A stretch of 38,338 nt of DNA, from the IMG/VR virus record IMGVR_UViG_3300048927_000415, positions 1-38,338 of that record; one strand, 5' to 3'. This stretch comes from a virus. A program made the position numbers and the translations under genes. The stretch's first letter is position 1, and each line of letters begins with the position of its first letter. Below are positions 15,270-21,488 of the stretch, piece after piece. Below the pieces are notes generated by a model. It did no database searches, was not told where the DNA came from, and saw nothing but the letters and a program-made list of their open reading frames with translations.

Positions 15270-17195
15270 ATGCCTGCCCCTCTCGAAATCATCGTCACGA
15301 ACGCTGGGCGCGCCGCCATCGTCAATGCGCAGAACACCGGCACGGCTCCGGTGACGATCACGCAGATCGGACTTTCGGGAACAGCTGTGACGCCGCTGCC
15401 AACATCCGCGGCTCTCACCGGCGAGTTCAAGCGTGTCGCGGCCATCGCAGGTGAAGTGGTGGCCGACGACACGATCCATGTCACTCTCACCGACACCAGC
15501 GGCGATGCTTACAGCCTGCGGTCGATCGGGCTTTATCTCGCAGATGGCACATTGTTCGCCATCTATGGGCAGGTGGCACCCGTGCTGGAAAAGACGGCCC
15601 AGTCTATCGCTGCCCTGTCGATCGACGTGATCTTTGCAGACATTGCCGCAGCCGCGCTCACGTTCGGGGATGCCACTTTCACCAATCCGCCAGCGACAAC
15701 GGAACGACAGGGCGTGGTGGAGCTGGCGACCGTGGCAGAAGCCCAAGCGGGAATCGACGCGTTACGCGCTCTGACAGCCTCTGCCGCCAAAGCCGCCATC
15801 CTTGGCTGGCTGCTATCGCAGGATGGCTCCGGCAGCGGCTTGGACGCCGATCTGCTCGACGGCCAGGACGGGAGCTATTATTCGAACATCATCGCGCGGC
15901 TCGGCTATACCCCCGCAAACAGGGCGGGCGACACCTTCAGCGGTCCGATCCGACGCGACGGCGCGTTCTATTTTGATTTCAGCGCCAGCAATCCGCTCAT
16001 CAACTTCGACGCTGCGGATTATTTCGTATTCGATAGGGCGGGCAACAGCCTCTATCTGACCATTGGGGGCGTCACCCGCGCGACGTTCACCAGTGATGGC
16101 TGGCTGGGCATGCAGTCCGGCTTCTCGGTAAACGGCAACTTGGTCTGGCATGCTGGCAATGATGGCGCTGGCTCCGGTCTGGACGCCGATCTGCTCGATG
16201 GTCAGGACAGCAGCTATTATGTGAACATCCCGGCCCGGCTCGGCTACACGCCCGCGAATAAGGCGGGCGACACCTTCAGCGGCCCGATCCGCCGTGACGC
16301 GGGATATTATCTCGATTTCCAGAGCAGCAACCCGATCCTGAATTTCGATGCGTTCGACTATTTCGCCTATGATCGGACCGCAAATAGCTTGTCGCTCTAC
16401 ATCAACGGCACGGCGCGCGCGACGTTCACGAACGACGGATGGCTGTGGACGCAGACCGGCTTTTCGGTAAACGGTAACCTGGTCTGGCACGCGGGTAATG
16501 ATGGCGCGGGCTCCGGATCGGACGCCGATCTCCTTGATGGGCAGCACGGCAGCTATTATTCAAATATTCCGGCGCGCCTTGGCTACAACCCAGCGAACGC
16601 GGCAGGGCAGACGTTCAGCGGACCCATCGGGCGAGACAGTGCTTTCTACCTCGATTTCGTGAGCGGCGGTCCGCTCATAAACTTCGATGCGAACGACTAC
16701 CTCAACTATGATCGCGTCAATAATGCGCTTCAGATAGTCCTTGGCGGCCAAGCGCGCATGATCCAGCGGGCATCCGGCGCGCTCGATTTCTACGGCACCA
16801 GCAGCGTGTATTTCAATGGCGTGAATGTCTGGCATGCTGGCAATGATGGTTCGGGTTCCGGCCTAGATGCTGATCTGCTTGACGGCTTCCACGCATCCGA
16901 CTTGCTGCGGGTGATCTCTGAATCGAAGGCGGGCAGCGGTTACATGCAGCTGTCCAATGGCCTGCTCTTGCAATGGGGGCGCTGGACATCTTCCCCGACC
17001 CCCGGCGCGGCACTGAATATCAACTTCCCCGTCGCCTTCTCGGCCGAGCCCTTCACGCTGGTGACGATGCCCGTCGTCACCACGTCATCAGGCGCTACCA
17101 CCTGGTCGAGCGACGGCATCACCGGATCAGCTTTCCCGGCCCGTTGCAGCATCGCGAGCATCGGGTGCCGTTACTTCGCGATTGGACCTGTCTGA
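15270..17195 (+). CDS. H: tail fibre protein (P2 gpH position) with three internal repeats
   Basis: 641 aa. It should bind the host receptor. The N-terminal 150 residues resemble P2-type fibre attachment domains (MPAPLEIIVTNAGRAA, RSIGLYLADGTLFAIYGQ). The middle holds three copies of a 113-residue unit, each with DADLLDG, SYY, ARLGY, FSGPI, NFDA, FSVNGNLVWHAGNDG-like segments, ending in a fourth DADLLDG. The C-terminus (LSNGLLLQWGRW, FPVAFSAEPFTLVTMP) is the common fibre-tip domain. Repeat expansion is probably how fibre length changes. Confidence 0.9.
   Translation: MPAPLEIIVTNAGRAAIVNAQNTGTAPVTITQIGLSGTAVTPLPTSAALTGEFKRVAAIAGEVVADDTIHVTLTDTSGDAYSLRSIGLYLADGTLFAIYGQVAPVLEKTAQSIAALSIDVIFADIAAAALTFGDATFTNPPATTERQGVVELATVAEAQAGIDALRALTASAAKAAILGWLLSQDGSGSGLDADLLDGQDGSYYSNIIARLGYTPANRAGDTFSGPIRRDGAFYFDFSASNPLINFDAADYFVFDRAGNSLYLTIGGVTRATFTSDGWLGMQSGFSVNGNLVWHAGNDGAGSGLDADLLDGQDSSYYVNIPARLGYTPANKAGDTFSGPIRRDAGYYLDFQSSNPILNFDAFDYFAYDRTANSLSLYINGTARATFTNDGWLWTQTGFSVNGNLVWHAGNDGAGSGSDADLLDGQHGSYYSNIPARLGYNPANAAGQTFSGPIGRDSAFYLDFVSGGPLINFDANDYLNYDRVNNALQIVLGGQARMIQRASGALDFYGTSSVYFNGVNVWHAGNDGSGSGLDADLLDGFHASDLLRVISESKAGSGYMQLSNGLLLQWGRWTSSPTPGAALNINFPVAFSAEPFTLVTMPVVTTSSGATTWSSDGITGSAFPARCSIASIGCRYFAIGPV
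15843..16865 (+). repeat. 339-bp tandem repeats in the tail-fibre gene
   Basis: The GACGCCGATCT-type motif recurs at 15843, 16182, 16521 and, diverged, 16866: spacings of 339, 339 and 345 bp, all multiples of three. Copies one and two are the most alike at DNA level. In-frame unit gain or loss would shorten or lengthen the fibre shaft by 113 residues. Confidence 0.85.
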
Positions 17196-17197
17196 CC

Positions 17198-17758
17198 ATG
17201 ATCTATTTCAGCGCCGAAGCTCTCGCCTTTTACGACAGCGAAATCCATGCCTCGATACCTGACGACGCCCGCGCGATCTCGGCGGAGCAACACGCTTCGC
17301 TGCTTTACGCGCAGGAGATGGGCAAGTGCATAGTGGCGGATAACGATGGCAATCCGATCACTGCGGACCCCCACTCGCTGCTCAACCTGGACGAACTCAA
17401 GAATGCTCGCTGGCTGGACGTAAAGCAGCTGCGCGACCAGCACATCGACGGGGGGTGCGACGTGCCTGCCATCGGCCGCTTCGATACCGATGTGCTGAGC
17501 CGATCGAACATCAATGGCGCGGTAACAGGCGCATTCATGGCGAAAGTGGCAGCTGCCCCGTTCGCCGTGCAATGGAAGCTGGCAGACAACAGTCTTGTCG
17601 AACTCGATGCCGATCAGATGATCCACGCGGGCCAGACCGTGCTTGCCCATGTTTCGACCTGCCATGGCCGCAGCCAGGCGCTTGGCCTCCTGATTGCCGC
17701 CGCCGCCACAAAGGCGGATTTGGAAGCGATCGACATTGAAGAAGGCTGGCCCGCATGA
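17198..17758 (+). CDS. tail fibre assembly protein (DUF4376-like)
   Basis: 186 aa directly after the fibre gene, the position of P2 gpG. The N-terminus (MIYFSAEALAFYDSEIHASIPDDA, then ADNDGNPI) resembles fibre chaperones, and the C-terminal half (FDTDVLSRSNINGAVTGAF, VQWKLADNS) resembles DUF4376. It is expected to assist fibre trimerisation. The stop overlaps the next start (ATGA). Confidence 0.8.
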   Translation: MIYFSAEALAFYDSEIHASIPDDARAISAEQHASLLYAQEMGKCIVADNDGNPITADPHSLLNLDELKNARWLDVKQLRDQHIDGGCDVPAIGRFDTDVLSRSNINGAVTGAFMAKVAAAPFAVQWKLADNSLVELDADQMIHAGQTVLAHVSTCHGRSQALGLLIAAAATKADLEAIDIEEGWPA

Positions 17759-18030
17759 TCCGTCGCGCGGGCCATTGCATCTTGCCGCTGATGCGGTCGA
17801 TCGACATCCTTGCCTGCACGATCTGGCTCAGCTGCCTTTATCCCTTCCGCCTCGCCGCGCGGCCAACAGGCCGGGAGATGATCAGCAGCTATGTCGGGGA
17901 GGCGCAATTCAACGGCCAACGCTGGGCGATGCGCACGGCCGCCGTGATCGACTGGTGCGCCATGCGGCTCGGTGACAAGCCGGACCACTGTCTGCGCGCC
18001 TTCCACCACTACCAGTTTCTCGACGATTGA
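17755..18030 (+). CDS. hypothetical protein, 91 aa
   Basis: ATG 17755 overlaps the previous stop by four bases, so it is co-translated. The N-terminal half has a hydrophobic stretch (LPLMRSIDILACTIWLSCLY) that could be one membrane helix, followed by a soluble Trp/Arg/His-containing tail. No recognisable family. It lies in the fibre region, where fibre-linked accessory genes are common. Confidence 0.6.
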   Translation: MIRRAGHCILPLMRSIDILACTIWLSCLYPFRLAARPTGREMISSYVGEAQFNGQRWAMRTAAVIDWCAMRLGDKPDHCLRAFHHYQFLDD

Positions 18031-18041
18031 AGGAGATCAGC

Positions 18042-18284
18042 ATGGAATTTCGTATCGGCAAATTCGACGCCAGCGCCCGCACCGTTCCCGTGACCTTCGA
18101 GCATGCCGGAGTGACGCACAAGCGCGACGTTAACGCCTGCCTCACCGACGCGGGCAGCTATGACAAGAAGGCCACTACCGCGCGAGTTGAGGAAGTCGCC
18201 CAAGGGGTGGCGCACAAGATCGAACTGGGTGTCATCACCAATCCGCCGCCCGAGCCGGAAGCTCCCGAAGCTTCGGCCGAATAA
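18042..18284 (+). CDS. hypothetical protein, 80 aa
   Basis: ATG 18042 follows AAGGAG at ideal spacing; the in-frame TTG 18027 is less likely. The sequence is mostly beta (MEFRIGKFDASARTVPVTFE) with a Pro/Glu-rich tail (PPPEPEAPEASAE). I do not recognise it. It is the last gene before the third Ogr-like site, so it closes the J-I-H transcript. Confidence 0.65.
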   Translation: MEFRIGKFDASARTVPVTFEHAGVTHKRDVNACLTDAGSYDKKATTARVEEVAQGVAHKIELGVITNPPPEPEAPEASAE

Positions 18285-18315
18285 GGGCGTTGTAAGAGGA
18301 AACCAAACAACGCCC
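18285..18315 (+). promoter_or_regulatory. Ogr-like late activator site 3 (V operon)
   Basis: A perfect 9-bp inverted repeat, GGGCGTTGT (18285-18293) and ACAACGCCC (18307-18315), again TGT-N13-ACA. It lies in the gap before V. The centre (18300) is 56 bp from ATG 18356, the same distance as for P and J. It would give the V-W-FI-FII-E-T-U-D genes their own late promoter. Confidence 0.75.
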
Positions 18316-18338
18316 GCCGCTGGCTTGTTCGGCGGGCG
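18311..18338 (+). terminator. terminator-like hairpin between the H and V operons
   Basis: CGCCCGCC (18311-18318) and GGCGGGCG (18331-18338) form a perfect 8-bp stem with a 12-nt loop, followed by TTGGCATTG. It could end the J-I-H transcript just upstream of the V promoter. It overlaps the right arm of the Ogr-like site. The T-tract is poor, so termination is tentative. Confidence 0.45.
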
Positions 18339-18355
18339 TTGGCATTGTGGGCTGC

Positions 18356-18913
18356 ATGCGCACGCCCGAAGATAGTGAAACCGACGCGGACAATCTGGTC
18401 CGCCTTGGCACCGTCGCGTCAGTCGATCTTGCGGCCGCCCGCTGCACCGTATCCCTTGCCGATGGCGTGGACACGCCGCCCGTTCGCTGGATGGAAAGCC
18501 GCATGGGCGCAGTGCGCATCTGGTCACCACCAAGCGTAGGCGAGCAGGTGATGTTGATCTGCCCTGCCGGTGAGATCAGCAGCGGCATCGCCCTGCGCGG
18601 CATCCCGTCTGATGCCTTCCCGGTGCCGACCAACGCGCCAGATGTCACCCATATCGAATTCCCTGACGGTGCGGCCATCAGCTATGACCATGCTGCCCAC
18701 GCGCTGCTGGTGACGCTTCCCGAAGGCGGCACGGCCACGCTGAACGTCCCCAGCGGCGTATTCATCAACGGCCCGGTCGAGGTGAACGGCGATGTCATGA
18801 TCACCGGCACCGCGACGGCCAGCGAAGATGTGATCGGCGGCGGCAAGAGCCTCAAGAGCCACAAGCACAGCGGCGTGCAGGCGGGCGGCGCGCAGACAGG
18901 CGGGCCGGTATGA
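18356..18913 (+). CDS. V: baseplate spike protein V (P2 gpV family)
   Basis: 185 aa; gpV is the membrane-piercing tail spike. Family signatures: VASVDLAAARCTVSL, WWAP-like IWSPPSVGEQVMLICPAGE, and the C-terminal SHKHSGVQAGGAQTGGPV that builds the HxH metal-binding tip (residues His-Lys-His visible). ATG 18356 is preferred over GTG 18347; neither has a clear ribosome site. In P2, V precedes J; here it follows the fibre genes. Confidence 0.92.
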   Translation: MRTPEDSETDADNLVRLGTVASVDLAAARCTVSLADGVDTPPVRWMESRMGAVRIWSPPSVGEQVMLICPAGEISSGIALRGIPSDAFPVPTNAPDVTHIEFPDGAAISYDHAAHALLVTLPEGGTATLNVPSGVFINGPVEVNGDVMITGTATASEDVIGGGKSLKSHKHSGVQAGGAQTGGPV

Positions 18914-19257
18914 TGGGCATGTCCGCAGCCACCGGCAAAAGGCTGGAGGGCGACGATCACCTGGCGCAGTCGGTCGGCGACATCCTGACCACGCCGCTCG
19001 GCACCCGCCCGATGCGCCGGGATTATGGATCGCTGCTGCCCGAACTGATCGACCGCCCCCTGAACGCAGCCACGCGCCTGCTGTGCGCGATGGCAACGGC
19101 AATCGCGATCGCGCGCTGGGAACCGCGGCTGTCCGTCCGCAAGGTGCAGCTGGAAGGTTCCTTTGCCGGCGGAGAGGCCACCATCATCGTCACCGGCGTC
19201 CGAACCGACCAGCCCGACCCCAACGCCCTCACCCGCCTGACCATCCCGATCCGTTAA
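18910..19257 (+). CDS. W: baseplate protein W (P2 gpW, gp25-like lysozyme fold)
   Basis: 115 aa, P2 gpW length. Signatures: SVGDILTTPLGTRPMRRDYGSLLPELID and IARWEPRLSVRKVQL, shared with the gp25 family that starts sheath assembly. ATG 18910 overlaps the V stop (ATGA); ATG 18913 and 18919 are alternatives. Confidence 0.93.
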   Translation: MMGMSAATGKRLEGDDHLAQSVGDILTTPLGTRPMRRDYGSLLPELIDRPLNAATRLLCAMATAIAIARWEPRLSVRKVQLEGSFAGGEATIIVTGVRTDQPDPNALTRLTIPIR

Positions 19258-19269
19258 CAGGAGCCAGCC

Positions 19270-20397
19270 ATGCACGGCATCAAGACCAACGTCCTCACTG
19301 TCGGCACCCGCGCCATCATGCCGGTTGCAACTGCCATCATCGGCGTCGTCTGCACGTCCACCGACGCAGATGCCGATGCCTTCCCGCTCAACAAACCCGT
19401 GCTGGTCACGAACATTCGCGCCGCGATCAGCGATGCCGGCGTGCTGGGCACGCTCAAGCCGACGCTGGAGGCGATCAGCGACCAGGCCGATGCCGTGGCG
19501 ATCGTCGTGCGCGTGGACACCGACGCCGACCCCGCCGACCAGGACGATCTTGTCGTCGGCACCGCCACCGGGGGCGCCTTCACCGGATTGCAGGCTCTAC
19601 TGGCGGCAGAGGCGCAGACGGGCGTCCGCCCGCGCATCCTTGGCGCTCCGGGCCTCGACACGCAGGAAGTGACGGCCGCGCTTGTCGTCGTCGCCAAAAA
19701 GCTGCGTGCCTTCGCCTACGCCGCAGGCATCGGCGCGGACATTGCTGCCGTCTCGACCTATGGCGAGAATTTCGGCGACAAGGAACTGATGCTGATCTGG
19801 CCAAACTGGAACAGCAGCTTCGCCGGCGATGGCGTGGCGCGAGCGATCGGCCTGCGCGCTGCGATCGATGAAGAGCAGGGCTGGCAGAAGACGATCTCCA
19901 ACGTGCCGGTGGGCGGCGTCACCGGGGTCAGCAAGGACATCCACTTCGACATTCAGGATGATTCCACCGACGCCGGCACTCTCAACGCAGCCCAGATCAC
20001 CACCCTCATCCGCTCCAGCGGCTTCCGCTACTGGGGCAACCGCACCCGGTCGGAAGAACCGCTCTGGGCCTTCGAAACTTCCGTGCGCACGTCGCAGGCG
20101 CTCCAGGATGAAATTGCCGAGGGCATCCGGTGGGCGATCGACAAGCCGCTCACCAAGATGCTGATCAAGGACATCCTCGACACCATCAATGCCCGCTTCC
20201 GCGCGCTGACGGCGCAGGGGCGCATCATCGGCGGCTCGGCCTGGTATGACCCGGCCTTGAACAGCCAGGCCGATCTGGCGGGCGGCAAGCTGACAATCGA
20301 CTATGATTTCACACCTTGCGCCCCGCTCGAAAGCCTGACGCTCAATCAGCGCCTGACCGATCGCTACTATGCGGACTTCGCTTCGCTGACGGCCTGA
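19270..20397 (+). CDS. FI: tail sheath protein (P2 gpFI family)
   Basis: 375 aa, close to P2 gpFI (396); it forms the contractile sheath. Recognisable by the early VGTRAIMPVATAIIGVVCTS, the central GASTYGENF-like VSTYGENFGDKELMLIWP, and the C-terminal ALTAQGRIIGGSAWYDP and LTLNQRLTDRYY. AGGAG lies before ATG 19270. Confidence 0.95.
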   Translation: MHGIKTNVLTVGTRAIMPVATAIIGVVCTSTDADADAFPLNKPVLVTNIRAAISDAGVLGTLKPTLEAISDQADAVAIVVRVDTDADPADQDDLVVGTATGGAFTGLQALLAAEAQTGVRPRILGAPGLDTQEVTAALVVVAKKLRAFAYAAGIGADIAAVSTYGENFGDKELMLIWPNWNSSFAGDGVARAIGLRAAIDEEQGWQKTISNVPVGGVTGVSKDIHFDIQDDSTDAGTLNAAQITTLIRSSGFRYWGNRTRSEEPLWAFETSVRTSQALQDEIAEGIRWAIDKPLTKMLIKDILDTINARFRALTAQGRIIGGSAWYDPALNSQADLAGGKLTIDYDFTPCAPLESLTLNQRLTDRYYADFASLTA

Positions 20398-20427
20398 TCC
20401 CTTCCCTGAACTTCCGGAGATTTCATC

Positions 20428-20937
20428 ATGGGCATGCCCTCCAAGCTCAAGAACATGAACACCTATCTGGATGGCGTCGGCCATCTGGGCATCATCGCAT
20501 CCTTCACCGTGCCCAAGCTGGCACTCAAGATGGAGGAATGGCGCGGCGGCGGCATGCTCGGCCCGATCATGGTTGATCAGGGTCTGGACAAGATCGAGGC
20601 CGAATTCACCATGGGCGGCCTTGTCGTGCTGGCGCTCCGTCAGTTCGGGGCCACCCAGCACGACGCGGCCCTGCTGCGCTTCGCCGGCGCCTACCAGGAC
20701 GACGGTACCGGCGCGGTGAAGGCCGCCGAATTCACCATGCGCGGCCGCTATTCCGAACTGGACTGGGGCGATGCCAAGCCCGGCGACGACACGGAGCATA
20801 AGTCGAAGATGGCCTGCTCCTATCTGCGCATCGACATCGACGGTCGCAACGAACTGGAAGTCGATCTGCTCGCCGGCGTCTTCATCGTCAATGGCATCGA
20901 CCGTTACGCGGAAATCCGCGCCGCCATCGGGGGCTGA
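20428..20937 (+). CDS. FII: tail tube protein (P2 gpFII family)
   Basis: 169 aa, P2 gpFII length (172). The inner tube polymerises inside the sheath. Visible: MGMPSKLKNMNTYLDG at the start, KMEEWRGGGMLGPI, and the end LEVDLLAGVFIVNGIDRYAEIRAAIG. CCGGAG lies upstream. A strong hairpin follows. Confidence 0.95.
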   Translation: MGMPSKLKNMNTYLDGVGHLGIIASFTVPKLALKMEEWRGGGMLGPIMVDQGLDKIEAEFTMGGLVVLALRQFGATQHDAALLRFAGAYQDDGTGAVKAAEFTMRGRYSELDWGDAKPGDDTEHKSKMACSYLRIDIDGRNELEVDLLAGVFIVNGIDRYAEIRAAIGG

Positions 20938-20951
20938 CCCCGCACCAGCTT

Positions 20952-20985
20952 CGCCCCGGCGTGAATAAGCGGGCACGCCGGGGCG
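20952..20985 (+). other. strong hairpin downstream of the tail-tube gene
   Basis: A perfect 12-bp stem: CGCCCCGGCGTG (20952-20963) and CACGCCGGGGCG (20974-20985), 10-nt loop, no T-tract. It separates the abundant sheath/tube mRNAs from the low-copy E, T, U and D genes and may act as an RNA stabiliser or partial attenuator, like the hairpin after the capsid gene. Confidence 0.65.
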
Positions 20986-21021
20986 GGGACCTGTCCGCCC
21001 GCCCGATCATAAGGAACCCGC

Positions 21022-21363
21022 ATGTCCGAACCCAGCCAGCCCAAGGCGGCCACTGTCGCCAAGATCACGCTGCTCGAACCGATCGAGCGCGAGAGCGGCC
21101 CCGTGAAAGAATTGACGCTGCGCAAGCCCCGTGCGGGTGAGATGCGCGGCCTTTCGATCAAGGACCTGATGAACGCCGAAACCAGCGCCGTCATCACGCT
21201 GACGCCGCGCATCTGCGATCCGTTCATCACCGATCAGGAAGCCGCCATGCTCTCCGCCGAAGATTTCGCCGAAGTCGCGGGAACCATCGTCGGTTTTTTT
21301 ATGAGCCCGGCCCAGAAGGCGATCTTGCAGGCGATGGCCGGGGGCGCTCCGTCGACGAACTAA
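21022..21363 (+). CDS. E: tail assembly protein E (P2 gpE family), carries frameshift site
   Basis: 113 aa. In P2, E and the frameshift product E+E' chaperone the tape measure. Signatures: TLRKPRAGEMRGLSIKDLM and ITDQEAAMLSAEDFAE. A seven-T run at 21294-21300 lies as T TTT TTT in the zero frame (codons Phe92-Phe93), ideal for -1 slippage; the -1 frame stays open through E'. Confidence 0.93.
   Translation: MSEPSQPKAATVAKITLLEPIERESGPVKELTLRKPRAGEMRGLSIKDLMNAETSAVITLTPRICDPFITDQEAAMLSAEDFAEVAGTIVGFFMSPAQKAILQAMAGGAPSTN
21294..21300 (+). promoter_or_regulatory. -1 translational frameshift site (T7) for the E+E' fusion
   Basis: T TTT TTT is a classic X XXY YYZ heptamer. After a -1 slip, translation reads 21 codons beginning YEPGPEGDLAG and continues in frame into MADIAAIFQW of E' with no stop, giving a product of about 155 aa (93 + 21 + 41). 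P2 uses a T6G slippery run at the same place in its E gene. Confidence 0.8.
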
Positions 21364-21488
21364 TGGCGGACATAGCGGCCATCTTCCAATGGCCGCTGTC
21401 CGAGATGGTGGGAATGGACCTCACTGAACTGATCCGCTGGCGTGAATTGGCCGTGGAACGCTGGAACCGCATGCAGGGGCAGGAATAA
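21363..21488 (+). CDS. E': tail protein E' (P2 GpE family), 41-aa frame
   Basis: ATG 21363 overlaps the E stop (TAATG), and its own TAA overlaps the T start by one base. The sequence MADIAAIFQWPLSEM and LTELIRWRELAVERW are the GpE family signature. In P2 this frame is made mainly as the C-terminal part of E+E' after -1 frameshifting, so independent initiation at this ATG may be minor. Confidence 0.88.
   Translation: MADIAAIFQWPLSEMVGMDLTELIRWRELAVERWNRMQGQE

Noticed and set aside
19597-20976. 459-aa leftward frame across sheath and tube genes
   Set aside because: Antisense shadow of FI and FII, both with strong family signatures; no ribosome site or motif of its own.
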